Source of the DNA: Streptomyces sp. WAC 01529
Lineage (GTDB): Bacteria > Actinomycetota > Actinomycetes > Streptomycetales > Streptomycetaceae
Direction of reading: 5' to 3'
Length of the DNA stretch: 64,000 bases
Assembly (NCBI RefSeq): GCF_003945545.1
Contig: NZ_CP029617.1
Coordinates: 7,343,001 to 7,407,000 of the forward strand
The notes under the pieces are model-generated. The model searched no databases and was not told the DNA's origin. It worked only from the letters and a program-made list of their open reading frames with translations. Below, piece by piece: positions 16,932 to 25,798 of the stretch; the stretch's first letter is position 1; each line of letters starts with the position of its first letter. The position numbers were made by a program, and so were the translations under genes.

Positions 16932-19114
16932 GACAGCTCGCCGCGCAGGGCGGTGACCACCCGTATCTGCTCGGCCTCCGTGAGGGAGGGGTACAGCGGC
17001 AGGGCGATGTGGTGGCGGGCGAACCAGCGGGCCCGTTCGAACGGCCCGTCCTCGCCGCTGGGTTGCCCGTTCCCGCCGGACCGTTGCGCGTCGCCCGTGA
17101 AGTAGGGGTGGTCGCACAGCAGGTGGTCGTAGACCTCACCGGCGAGGGAGACCCCGTGCCGCTCCCGCAGCCGCTTCTTCAGGAGCGCGCGGTCGCACGG
17201 GCCTTCGGGGTCGGGGTAGGCGAGGTACTTGTAGAAGTTGCTGCCCGATCCGGTGGGCACGGCGTGCGGCCGGATTCCCGGGACGTCGGCGAGCAACGCG
17301 TCGTAGCGGGCGGCGAGTTCACGGCGTGCCGCCAGCGTGTGCGCGAAGCGCTCCAGGTCCACTGTGCCGACGGCGGCGTGGAGTTCGCTCAGCCGCCAGT
17401 TGCCGCCGGGGCGGTCGTGCAGTGTGGAGCCCTGGGCGCTCTTGCCGTGGTCGCGCCAGCGCCGCACTTGCTCCAGGTCGTCCGCGAGCCCGGCGGACAG
17501 CAGCCCGCCCTCACCGCTGACCGCGACCTTCGTGGGGAAGAACGAGAAGGCGCCGAACCGCCCGAAGCTGCCCGCCGGACGCCCGTCGAGCGTGGCGCCG
17601 AAGGCGTGCGCGGCGTCCTCCACCACGGGGATGCCGCGCTCCCGGCAGTGCGCGAGGGCCCCGTCGAGCGCGGGCGACACGATGCCGCCGATGTGCACCG
17701 GCAGCACAGCGGCCGTGTCGGGGCACCGGTCCAGGGCATCGCGCAGGGCGTCCGGATCCATGCCGAGACCGTCGAGCTCGATGTCGACGAAGCGCACGGT
17801 CGCCTGCGCGCGCACCGCCGCCGCGGCCGTGGCGAAGAACGTGTTGACCGGCACGAGCACGGTCCTGCCCGCCACGCCGATGACGCGCAGCGCGATCTCC
17901 AGCGCCGCCGAGCCGGACGCGACAGCGGCCGTCTCCGTCCCGGTCCAGACGCGGGAAAGCTCCTCGAAGCGGGCCACCTGCGGGCCCTGGGTGAGGATGC
18001 CCGAGGCGAGCGCGGCGTCGACGCGGTCGAGCACGGCGCGCCGGTCGGTCACCTCGAAGTGAATGCGCTGGGCCGGGACTTCGGCAGGGGAGGAAGAAGA
18101 GGCAGGGGAGGCAGGGGAGGGAGGCGAGGAACGGGGGCTCGACAGGGCGCGAGCGAAGAAGTCCGCCGCGTGACCCACGTGCGTGCCGTGCCCCATGAGG
18201 AGTTCGTGGACCTCCACGGACGCGGAGGCCTCAGCCGCCCCGTACGCCGCCCGGACCATGTCCGCCGCCCCGCGCGCGTCGGCCGGTTCCAGGTAGGAGT
18301 CGGCCGTGCCGTACTGGAGCTGGAGGGGCGCCGGGGCGAGCGCCCCGTACAGGTCGGGCAGGTCGGCGTAGTCCAGGATGCCGGGCAGCGCCGCACCCTC
18401 GTGTCCGGTCAACAGCCGTTCGTACAGGGCCTGGTAGCTGGCGAGATGGCTCGCCGCGCAGAGCGGGAGGCCTCGGCGGGGAGCGAGGAGCGCGGTGTGC
18501 AGGGCGACCGCCGCGCCGAGGCTGTGGCCGAAGAGGCCTACGCGGCCGGGGTCGACGAGCGGATGCGCCGCGAGGACGTCGAGCGCGCCCAGGGCGTCCC
18601 CGACGAGCGCGCCGAGCAGGGAGCGGCCGGTCAGCGCGAACGCGTGGGCCAGCAGCGTGCCTTCGTCCCGGCCGGCCCTGCGGGTGGCGTCGAGGCCGCC
18701 GCCGATGCCGTGGTCGAAGGAGAGCGTGACGAAGCCCGCGCGCGCCAGTTGCTCGGCGACATTGCGGTCGGGGTGGTCAGGCGGCACATCGCCGGTGAGC
18801 TGGTCCAGGCGCGCGTTTCTGCCGCCGAGCACCAGGACGGCCGGGGCGGGGGCGGCGGCGGGCGGGGCGAGGAGAGTGCCGTGGAAGGAGCCGCGTACGG
18901 GCGAGTCGAGCGTCATGTGCTCGCGGTGCAGGCCGTCCCGCACGGAGGTGCGGGCATCCGTGACGGCCAGGGGCGCTCGCTCGACACGGGCGAGACGCTC
19001 GACCGCGGCGCGCAGGTGGCGGGCGCGGGCGAAGCGGTCTCCTGTGCCGTCGAAGGCGGTGTGCCGCAGGGCCGGCTCTGCGGCGAGGAGCCGGTGGAGG
19101 TGACGGATCTGCAT
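16928..19114 (-). CDS. Fusion: alpha/beta-hydrolase plus DegT/DnrJ/EryC1 aminotransferase
   Basis: 728 aa. Residues 1-325 form an alpha/beta-hydrolase with nucleophile elbow GHSLG (Ser198), a probable acid near GTAD and His312 in GHGTHVGH. Residues 326-347 are a Ser/Pro linker. Residues 350-728 are a complete PLP aminotransferase of the DegT family: PVNTFFATAAA, the PLP-ring Asp in VVEDAAHAFGA (D500) and the Schiff-base Lys529 in FSFFPTKVAVSGEGG. Both catalytic sets look intact. This domain pairing is unusual. ATG at 19114 starts 7 bases after the radical SAM gene. It may aminate an aldehyde or ketone made by its neighbours, with the hydrolase releasing or cleaving an ester or amide. Confidence 0.85.
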   Translation of the reverse strand: MQIRHLHRLLAAEPALRHTAFDGTGDRFARARHLRAAVERLARVERAPLAVTDARTSVRDGLHREHMTLDSPVRGSFHGTLLAPPAAAPAPAVLVLGGRNARLDQLTGDVPPDHPDRNVAEQLARAGFVTLSFDHGIGGGLDATRRAGRDEGTLLAHAFALTGRSLLGALVGDALGALDVLAAHPLVDPGRVGLFGHSLGAAVALHTALLAPRRGLPLCAASHLASYQALYERLLTGHEGAALPGILDYADLPDLYGALAPAPLQLQYGTADSYLEPADARGAADMVRAAYGAAEASASVEVHELLMGHGTHVGHAADFFARALSSPRSSPPSPASPASSSSPAEVPAQRIHFEVTDRRAVLDRVDAALASGILTQGPQVARFEELSRVWTGTETAAVASGSAALEIALRVIGVAGRTVLVPVNTFFATAAAAVRAQATVRFVDIELDGLGMDPDALRDALDRCPDTAAVLPVHIGGIVSPALDGALAHCRERGIPVVEDAAHAFGATLDGRPAGSFGRFGAFSFFPTKVAVSGEGGLLSAGLADDLEQVRRWRDHGKSAQGSTLHDRPGGNWRLSELHAAVGTVDLERFAHTLAARRELAARYDALLADVPGIRPHAVPTGSGSNFYKYLAYPDPEGPCDRALLKKRLRERHGVSLAGEVYDHLLCDHPYFTGDAQRSGGNGQPSGEDGPFERARWFARHHIALPLYPSLTEAEQIRVVTALRGELS

Positions 19115-19121
19115 GGGCGCG

Positions 19122-20327
19122 TCAGACGAAATCGCCGTGCAGGGTGCTGGGCACTTCCAGCGCGTACGCGTCCAGCGCCTCGTCCAGTTTGATCTGGCCG
19201 CGTTTGAGGAGTTCGAGGAGTTCGTTCTGGGGGCGGTAGAAACACGATTTGCACAGGTCGGTCCTGCGCGGGTTGGAGGCCTCCCATTCGGCGCGGGGGC
19301 CGCCTTCGAGCACTTCCGCGTAACCCTGTTCGATGACATTGCCGATGAGGTAGCGGCTGTTGAGGTGCACCTGAGGGCACGGGTAGAGGTTTCCGTCGGC
19401 GCCGACCGCCGTGACGAAACGGCTGTAGTGGCAGTGCTCGAAGTCGCCCTCCACCTCCTCGACCTGGTCCATCGGGCCGCGGTCCAGCTTGGGCACCGAT
19501 ACCTCGAAGGCGTCGGTGGAGAGTGCGGCCGCCCTGGTGAGCGACTCGGAGATCTCCGGCATCACGGATTCGATGGTCTCGTGGCCGAGCGCGCTGTAGA
19601 ACTCCGGCTCGAAGCGCACGTAATGCGCACCGGACTCCAGGGCGATGTGGGCCGCCTCCAGGATCTCCCGGTAGTTCTGCAGGGTGATCACGTAGTTGAA
19701 GCCGATGCGGAAGTCGGGGTCGGCCGCGCTCTCCCTGAGCCGGCCGACCGAGCCGATGAACTGCGAGAACGTCTGCTCGCGGTCCCGGGTGATGTCGTTG
19801 AACGTCGCCTCCGTGCCCGCGTTCAGGCCGATGCGGACCCAGGTGTGGGTCTCGGCGACACAGGAGGCCACCTTCGGGCGGCCGAGCCGTGAGCCGTTGG
19901 TGATCAGCCCGATCCGCAGCCCAGCCGCGTGCCCGGCCCGGCAGATCTCGGTGTACCCCGGGTGGATGGTGCACTCGCCGCTGCCGCAGAACGTCACGGC
20001 CCGGCCGTCGTTCTCGGCGAACTCGCGCAGCAGGGTGACCGCCTTGTCGGTGGCGATCGAGTCCTTGAACGAGAACAGGTCGTAGAACTGCTCTTCGTTG
20101 GGGGAGTGGAAGTTGCAGAAGTTGCACCGCATGTTGCAGGCACCCATGATGCCGATCCGCATGTGGACCGGTTTGATCTCCTGGCCCGCGACGAACCGCC
20201 GCAGCAGCTCGCCGTGGGCGAGGACCTTCTGGGGCGAGTGCGCCTGATCGAGACTGACGATCGGCAGTCCTTCGCGGTTCTGGGGGGCTGCCACATTGAT
20301 GTCGCCGGAACCGGATGTGCTGTTCAC
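19122..20327 (-). CDS. Radical SAM enzyme with SPASM/twitch-type C-terminus
   Basis: 401 aa. The [4Fe-4S]-SAM motif CNMRCNFC uses Cys64, Cys68 and Cys71. SAM-contacting segments include TFCGSGECTIHPGY and GLITNGSRL. The C-terminus has more cysteines in EHCHYS, LYPCPQV and DLCKSCFYRPQNE, suggesting an auxiliary cluster as in SPASM or twitch enzymes that modify peptides or cyclitols. No small precursor peptide is seen next to it, so a small-molecule substrate is more likely. GTG at 20327 follows a G-rich ribosome-binding site. First gene of the five-gene operon. Confidence 0.85.
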   Translation of the reverse strand: MNSTSGSGDINVAAPQNREGLPIVSLDQAHSPQKVLAHGELLRRFVAGQEIKPVHMRIGIMGACNMRCNFCNFHSPNEEQFYDLFSFKDSIATDKAVTLLREFAENDGRAVTFCGSGECTIHPGYTEICRAGHAAGLRIGLITNGSRLGRPKVASCVAETHTWVRIGLNAGTEATFNDITRDREQTFSQFIGSVGRLRESAADPDFRIGFNYVITLQNYREILEAAHIALESGAHYVRFEPEFYSALGHETIESVMPEISESLTRAAALSTDAFEVSVPKLDRGPMDQVEEVEGDFEHCHYSRFVTAVGADGNLYPCPQVHLNSRYLIGNVIEQGYAEVLEGGPRAEWEASNPRRTDLCKSCFYRPQNELLELLKRGQIKLDEALDAYALEVPSTLHGDFV

Positions 20328-20358
20328 GAACCCCCCACGCAGGTCGATGTGCGTTCAC

Positions 20359-20381
20359 GCTGTTCGAGCATGCTGTTCGAG
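20359..20381 (-). promoter_or_regulatory. Direct repeat in the promoter region of the radical SAM operon
   Basis: GCTGTTCGAG occurs twice, at 20359-20368 and 20372-20381 (13-base period), about 35-55 bases before the GTG start. The segment between contains the palindrome AGCATGCT. It could be a regulator site. The whole 138-base gap between this operon and the Clp_N gene upstream holds no other gene. Confidence 0.35.
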
Positions 20382-20465
20382 ACGGTGCCTGCGACATTAG
20401 GGAGCCCCACCGTGGGCTGTCAACTGGTCTGGACAACCCGTCAGTTGGCGGTGTGGACGCTCCGG

Positions 20466-21212
20466 CTAGGCGGAGGTCGCGGCCGCCAGGAGCTCGGTGA
20501 TCGAGGCCGAGAGGTCCTCCCTGCCGAGGCCGAGGCCGGTGAGCGGGCCCCGGCCGTCCTCGGCCTCGATCAGGGCCAGCAGGATGTGCTCGGTCCCGAC
20601 GTGGTGGTGGCCGAGGCGCAGCGCCTCGCGGAAGGTCAGTTCGAGCACCTTGCGGGCCCCCGCGTCGTACGGCACCAGCTCGGGCACCTCGGCGGCGGTC
20701 GCGGGCAGCGCCTCCAGGGCCGCCCGGCGGACGTCCTCCAGGGCGACGCCCTGCGCGGTGATCGCCTTGGCGGCGACGGCTTCCGGCTCGCTCAGCAGGC
20801 CCAGGAGCAGGTGCTCGGTGCGGACCTCGTCGTGGTGGGCGCCCTTGGCCTCGTTGTGCGCGGCCATCACGACGTTCCTGGCGCGCGGCGTGAAGCGGGA
20901 GAAGCCCTGGCTGGGGTCGAGGTCGTCGGGCTCGTCCGGCTTCTTCGGCACGAACCGCTTCTGGGCGGCCTGCCGGGTGACGCCCATGCTCTTGCCGATG
21001 TCGGTCCAGGAAGCGCCCGAGCGGCGGGCCTGGTCCACGAAGTGGCCGATGAGGTGGTCGGCGACGTCGCCGAGGTGGTCGGCGGCGATGACCGCGTCGG
21101 AGAGCTGGTCGAGGGCGTCCGTGTGGACCTTCTTGATGGCGTCGATGAGGTCGTCGAGGCGGACGGTCGGCGCGAGCGTGGTGCGGTCCGCGGCTGCGTC
21201 TGAGTGCGTCAT
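20466..21212 (-). CDS. Clp_N-domain protein with N-terminal HTH, possible stress regulator
   Basis: 248 aa. Residues about 66-88 form an HTH (SWTDIGKSMGVTRQAAQKRF). Residues about 103-245 contain two Clp_N-type repeats (FTPRARNVVMAAHNEAKGAHHDEVRTEHLLLGLL and the partner with HVGTEHILLALI), the fold by which ClpA/ClpC bind adaptors and substrates. There is no AAA+ ATPase domain, so it is not a Clp unfoldase. It could be a DNA-binding protein that senses misfolded protein or ClpC partners. ATG at 21212 is directly adjacent to a double inverted-repeat operator, hinting at autoregulation. Confidence 0.82.
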   Translation of the reverse strand: MTHSDAAADRTTLAPTVRLDDLIDAIKKVHTDALDQLSDAVIAADHLGDVADHLIGHFVDQARRSGASWTDIGKSMGVTRQAAQKRFVPKKPDEPDDLDPSQGFSRFTPRARNVVMAAHNEAKGAHHDEVRTEHLLLGLLSEPEAVAAKAITAQGVALEDVRRAALEALPATAAEVPELVPYDAGARKVLELTFREALRLGHHHVGTEHILLALIEAEDGRGPLTGLGLGREDLSASITELLAAATSA

Positions 21213-21213
21213 G

Positions 21214-21261
21214 TGACAACCATGGGTTGACAGTTGGGTGACTGTCAACCCAAGGTTGACA
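21214..21261 (-). promoter_or_regulatory. Double operator upstream of the Clp_N/HTH gene
   Basis: Two inverted repeats with 8-base arms and 3-base spacers: TGACAACCATGGGTTGACA (21214-21232, one arm mismatch) and TGTCAACCCAAGGTTGACA (21243-21261, perfect). Their centres are 29 bases apart, nearly three helical turns. The proximal copy abuts the start codon, so a bound protein would block transcription. The second arm contains TTGACA, a good -35 hexamer. Confidence 0.7.
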
Positions 21262-21664
21262 CGAGTTTCCCGGTGACTCGGGCCGCCCGAGGAAAACCCT
21301 GGGTCGGGTCCCCGCCCGCGGTGGTTGAACCGCGGAACGACCGGCTCACCGCACCCCTGTTCGTCGAGTCGCGCCCCCTCATCACCGCCCGACCCGCCGG
21401 CCCCCGGCACCCGCCACACCGCCCGCCCCCGGACCCCAGGGTTTTCACGGTCGCCCCCAGGCCCGCCGGGGTCCATGGTGGAACCACGGTCGCGAAGCCG
21501 CGGCGGGCCCGGAACACCGGCACGGGGGAAAAGGAAGCCGGTGGCCGGACGTACTACGGGGGTGTACGTCTGGACGGGCCGCCCGGCGACGGGGGGCGGC
21601 CGCCGCGAGAGCGGGGGAGGGGGTGCCGATGAGAGGCACCCCCGCTCGGGCCGCCGGTGCGAGA

Positions 21665-21779
21665 CCCCCGGTCGGGGCTGCCGATCTGAGGCCCCCGGTC
21701 GGGGCTGCCGGCGCGGCCCTCCCGCTCGGGGCACGTGACGTGCCGGTGCTGCCCCCCCGCTCGCGGCACATGACGTGCC
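21665..21779. repeat. Direct repeats and twin palindromes downstream of the LAL gene
   Basis: The 578-base space 21213-21790 has no convincing gene. It holds two copies of CCCCCGGTCGGGGCTGCCG (21665-21683, 21692-21710; 27-base period) and two palindromes, GGCACGTGACGTGCC (21730-21744) and GGCACATGACGTGCC (21765-21779). The palindromes lie just past the stop of the LAL gene and probably end its transcript. Nothing else is seen between 21262 and 21660. Confidence 0.6.
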
Positions 21780-21790
21780 GGGGCCGGGGT

Positions 21791-24586
21791 TCAGACCGGC
21801 GAGGCCTCCGTCGCCCGCGCCAGCAACCGCACGAGCTGCGCCCTGCGATGCACCCCGTCGAGCTTGCGGTAGATGTTGCTCAGGTGGAACTCCACCGTCT
21901 TGACGCTGAGGAAGAGCCGCTCCGCCACCTGATGGTTGGTCAGGCCCTGCCCGACCACCAGGGCGACCTGCATCTCCTGCGGGGTCAGCCGCTCCAACGG
22001 CGCTCGCTCCGGGCGCACTTCGGTGCCCCCCGCCGCATGCAGCTCGGCGGCCACCCGCGCCGCCCACCCCGCCGCCCCGAGCCGCTCGAACGTGGCCAGG
22101 GCCCGCTCCAGCAGGCGCCGGGCCTCACTGCGCCTGCCCTGCCTGCGCAGCTGCTCACCCCACGCGAACTCGGTGCGCCCCCGCTCGAAGGGCACGGGGC
22201 GCTCGGAGAGCAGCGCGAGGGAGCGCCGCATGTGCTGCTCGGCGGCGTCCGGTTCGAGCAGACCGCGGCAGCGCGCCGCCGCTCCCGCGGTGACCGGGCG
22301 GTGGCCGCGCCCCGCCTCGTACTCCAGGACGTCGAGCACCTCGCGCGCCTCGGCGGTCATGTGCAGATGGACGTAGGCGTCCGCCAGATCCGCGGCCCAC
22401 GTCAGATACAGGCCGTCGCCCCGGCCGTGCGTGCGGGAGAAGGCCCGCACCTCCTCCAGGCGGTGCACCGCCTCCTCGAAGCGGCCGAGGCCCAGTTCGA
22501 GCAGGCCGAGCGCGCCGCGCGCCCGCGCCGCGTCCATCGGCAGCTCGGTGGCGGCCGCCCACTCCATGGCCTGCGCCGCGTGCCGCCGGCAGTCCGCCTC
22601 GCGGTGGAGCGCGGCCTCGGTCCTGGCGAGGGCGGCGAGGCCGCGCGGCACCTCGATGAGGCGCCCGGTGGCCTCGGCGAGCCGCACCGCCTCGTCGGCC
22701 TGCGCGAGCGAGGGACTCCAGCGGCCCCGCCAGAACTCCACCACGGACAGCGTGCACAGCAGGTGCGAGAGGAGCCCCACCGCGCTGGAGGCGCGCGCGG
22801 TGTACGCGGCGCGGTCCAGCAGGGCGTGCGCCTCGTCGAGTTCCTCCGCCGCGAGGTGGCAGAGGCCGCCCACACCGGAGAGCGGGTAGGGGAAGGCCGG
22901 GTCGGGCGAGGCGAGGGGGCCTGCCAGCTCGCGCAGCAGCGAGCGGCCCGCGTCCGCGTCACCGCCGAGCAGCAGCACCAGCGTGCGCAGGAGCCGCACC
23001 GGCAGCAGCGTCTGACGGGCGGAGTCGGCCAGTTCCATCGCCGCCGCGGTGGTGCCGCGGGCCGCGGTGAGGTCGCCGACCGCGAGTTCGGTGAGCGCGA
23101 TGCCGCCGAGCATGACCGCGGCGAGCGCCGGGTCGACCTTCTCCGCCTCGTCGACGGCGGCCCGCAGCAGCTCACGCGAGCGGGTCGGCTGTCCGCGCTG
23201 CACGTCGAGGTAGCAGCGCAGCTGGCGGATGTCGAGCCGCGTGCCGAGCTGTTCGGCGTGCTCCAGGGCGCGGTCCAGGATCGCCGCGGCCTCGTCAAGG
23301 GACCCGGCGGCCTGCGAGGCGCGGGCGGCGCACAGCAGCCGCTCCGCCTTGCGCTGCCCGGCCGGGGTGAACCGCGCGGCCCGCTCGTACAGCCGGGAGG
23401 CCAGCGGATAGGCCAGGGTGTCGGGCGCCCCGGACGCCGCGTTCTCCAGGAGCGAGGCCACATGCTCGTCGGGCTCCGCGCCGGAGGCGGCCAGGTGCCA
23501 GGCGTACTGCTCCAGGGCGGGTGCGGTGGCGCCTTGCAGGGAGCGGGCGATGGCGTGGTGCGCCCGGCGTCTGCGTACGGGGGTCGCGCCGTGGTAGACC
23601 GCCGAGCGGACCAGGGGGTGCCGGAAGGCGTAACCGTCCTGCTCCTCGACGACCAGGCCCGCCGCCTCGGCCGCCTCCAGCGACTCGTAGCTGAGCCCGT
23701 GCGCCCGCAGCGCTGCCTCGGTGCCCGCCAGCGGCCGGGTGCCGAGGACGGCGAGGAGCAGCATCGCGTCCTGCGCCTCCTGCGGCAGCCGGGCCACCGC
23801 GCTGCCGAAGGTGTGCGCGAGGAGTTCGCCGATCGGCAGGGGCGCCTGGGAGTCGCCGTCGTCGCCCGCGCCGCTCGCGGCGAGCAGGGCGGGCAGTTCG
23901 ATCAGCGCCAGGGGGTTGCCGCGCGCCTCCGCGAGCAGCCGGGCCGCCTCCCGCTCGGTCAGGTGGGCGGTGCCCTCCTCGGCGATCAGGCGGTGCGCGG
24001 ACTCGGCGTCGAGACCGCCGAGGGTCATGGTCTCCACGGAGGCGAGCCGCGACGCCGTTCCCGCCAGTTCGTCGCGCGCGATGAAGAGCACGACGACGCC
24101 CTCGCGGCCCAGCCTGCGGGTGGCGAAGGCGAGGGCGTCCAGGGAGTACGGGTCGAGCCACTGCGCGTCGTCGACGGTGAGCAGGACCGGGCCCTCCTCG
24201 GCGAGCGCGCCGAGCAGGCTGAGCGTCCCCGCGGCCACCGCGAAGCGGTCCTGGGCGACGGCGGGGCCGAGCGCCAGCGCGCCGGTGAGCGCGGCGGCCT
24301 GGCGCTCCGGGATGCGGTCGAGGAAGTGCAGCACGGGCCGCAGCAGATCGGCGAGCCCCACATAGGGCAGGTCCGACTCGACCTCGACGCCCCGCGTGCC
24401 GAGCCGCAGCAGGTCGTCGGCCTGCCCGGCCACGTACGAGACGAGGCTGGTCTTGCCGATCCCGGCCTCCCCGCGGATGAGCAGGGCGCCGCTCTCGCCC
24501 CCGCGTGCCTTGTCGATGAGAGCGAGAAGACGTGCGCATTCCACGGATCGCCCCAGGAGCATGTGTTCAGCGTACCGGCGGCACAT
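21791..24586 (-). CDS. LuxR-family LAL regulator (AAA ATPase, TPR, LuxR HTH)
   Basis: 931 aa. N-terminal ATPase with Walker A GEAGIGKTSLV and Walker B VLLTVDDAQW, a long helical TPR-like middle, and a complete C-terminal LuxR HTH (LTPQEMQVALVVGQGLTNHQVAERLFLSVKTVEFHLSNIYRKL). This is the MalT/LAL class of large activators. Start uncertain: ATG at 24586 is used; ATG at 24562 (MLLGRS) is equally possible, and neither has a good ribosome-binding site. Divergent from the reductase gene at 24701. It may control a neighbour, but nothing in the sequence names the target. Confidence 0.9.
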   Translation of the reverse strand: MCRRYAEHMLLGRSVECARLLALIDKARGGESGALLIRGEAGIGKTSLVSYVAGQADDLLRLGTRGVEVESDLPYVGLADLLRPVLHFLDRIPERQAAALTGALALGPAVAQDRFAVAAGTLSLLGALAEEGPVLLTVDDAQWLDPYSLDALAFATRRLGREGVVVLFIARDELAGTASRLASVETMTLGGLDAESAHRLIAEEGTAHLTEREAARLLAEARGNPLALIELPALLAASGAGDDGDSQAPLPIGELLAHTFGSAVARLPQEAQDAMLLLAVLGTRPLAGTEAALRAHGLSYESLEAAEAAGLVVEEQDGYAFRHPLVRSAVYHGATPVRRRRAHHAIARSLQGATAPALEQYAWHLAASGAEPDEHVASLLENAASGAPDTLAYPLASRLYERAARFTPAGQRKAERLLCAARASQAAGSLDEAAAILDRALEHAEQLGTRLDIRQLRCYLDVQRGQPTRSRELLRAAVDEAEKVDPALAAVMLGGIALTELAVGDLTAARGTTAAAMELADSARQTLLPVRLLRTLVLLLGGDADAGRSLLRELAGPLASPDPAFPYPLSGVGGLCHLAAEELDEAHALLDRAAYTARASSAVGLLSHLLCTLSVVEFWRGRWSPSLAQADEAVRLAEATGRLIEVPRGLAALARTEAALHREADCRRHAAQAMEWAAATELPMDAARARGALGLLELGLGRFEEAVHRLEEVRAFSRTHGRGDGLYLTWAADLADAYVHLHMTAEAREVLDVLEYEAGRGHRPVTAGAAARCRGLLEPDAAEQHMRRSLALLSERPVPFERGRTEFAWGEQLRRQGRRSEARRLLERALATFERLGAAGWAARVAAELHAAGGTEVRPERAPLERLTPQEMQVALVVGQGLTNHQVAERLFLSVKTVEFHLSNIYRKLDGVHRRAQLVRLLARATEASPV

Positions 24587-24700
24587 GTCTTCGCGGAGGC
24601 GCCGAACGGGTCGTATCCCGACCGAGACCGTGCACAACTCCCCTGAGACCGAGCGGACTTGGCTCTGTCATCCGCCGATTCCTGCCGCTACCCTCCGCGC

Positions 24701-25798
24701 ATGATTCCCACGGTGGTCTGGGGCACCGGCAATGTCGGCCGCGCGGCCGTGCGTGCCGTCGAGGCCCATCCGGCGCTCACGCTCGCCGCCGTCCTCGTGC
24801 ACAGCCCGGCCAAGGTGGGCCGTGACGCGGGCGAACTCGCGGGCATGGAAAGCGCGTTGGGCGTCCTGGCGACTGACGATGTCGAGGCGGTGCTCGCCGC
24901 CGGGCCTCGGGCCCTGGTCTACGCGGCCTCCGGCGACCTGCGCCCCGACGAGGCGCTCGACGATGTCGTCAAGGCGGTCAGGGCAGGGGCCGCGGTCGTC
25001 ACGCCCGCCCTGTACCCCCTCTACGACCGGCGCGGCGCGCCCCCCGAGTTCCGGGACCCCGTCCTCGCGGCCGTCGCGGAGGGCGGCGGCTCGCTCTTCG
25101 TCTCCGGGGTGGATCCGGGCTGGGGCAACGACGTGCTTCCCCTGCTCATCAGCGGCCTCGGCACCACCATCGACGCGATCCGCTGCCAGGAGATCTTCGA
25201 CTACACCACGTACGATCAGGAGAGCTCGGTCCGCGACCTGATCGGTATGGGCCACCCGATGGAGTACGAGCCGCTGATGCTCGCGCCCTCCGTCCCGACG
25301 ATGGTGTGGGGCGGCCAGCTCCGCCTGATGGCGAGAGCGCTCGGCGTCGAACTCGACGGCATACGGGAGACATTGGACCGCCGCCCGCTCGACGCGACGG
25401 TACGCACGCGGACGATGGGGGAGTTCGCCGCGGGCACCCAGGGTGCCGTCCGCTTCGAGGTCCAGGGCATCGTCGGGGGCGAACCCCGCATCGTCGTCGA
25501 GCACATCACCCGCATCCACCCGTCCTGCGCGCCGGACTGGCCCTCCCCGCCCGGTGGCGGCGACGGCGCCCACCGGGTGATCGTCGAGGGCCGCCCCCGC
25601 ATCGAGGTCACGGTCGAGGCCACCGACGAGGACGAGAACCGCTCGGCGGGCGGCAACGCCACCGCCGTCGGCCGCCTGGTCAACGCCATCGACTGGCTCG
25701 TGGACGCCGGACCCGGCCTCTACGACGCGCTCGACGTTCCGCTGCGCCCGGCGGCGGGCCGGCTCGGAAGGACTCGGAAGGAAGTGACCCATGGGTGA
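24701..25798 (+). CDS. Dihydrodipicolinate reductase-like NAD(P)-dependent oxidoreductase
   Basis: 365 aa. Rossmann motif VVWGTGNVGRAAVRAVEAHP at the N-terminus; the rest resembles proteins labelled dihydrodipicolinate reductase-like or 2,4-diaminopentanoate dehydrogenase-like. It is longer than DapB and lacks the DapB lysine motif, so it is not the lysine-pathway enzyme. The ATG at 24701 is preceded by TACCCT at 24689-24694 with no ribosome-binding site, fitting a leaderless mRNA. It overlaps the next gene by 8 bases. Substrate unknown. Confidence 0.82.
   Translation: MIPTVVWGTGNVGRAAVRAVEAHPALTLAAVLVHSPAKVGRDAGELAGMESALGVLATDDVEAVLAAGPRALVYAASGDLRPDEALDDVVKAVRAGAAVVTPALYPLYDRRGAPPEFRDPVLAAVAEGGGSLFVSGVDPGWGNDVLPLLISGLGTTIDAIRCQEIFDYTTYDQESSVRDLIGMGHPMEYEPLMLAPSVPTMVWGGQLRLMARALGVELDGIRETLDRRPLDATVRTRTMGEFAAGTQGAVRFEVQGIVGGEPRIVVEHITRIHPSCAPDWPSPPGGGDGAHRVIVEGRPRIEVTVEATDEDENRSAGGNATAVGRLVNAIDWLVDAGPGLYDALDVPLRPAAGRLGRTRKEVTHG

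Noticed and set aside
14571..17105. Long plus-strand open frame opposite the ligase and LuxC-like genes
   Set aside because: Arg/Gly/Val-rich with no family motif; a GC-frame mirror of real minus-strand genes that have motifs and overlapping start-stop junctions.
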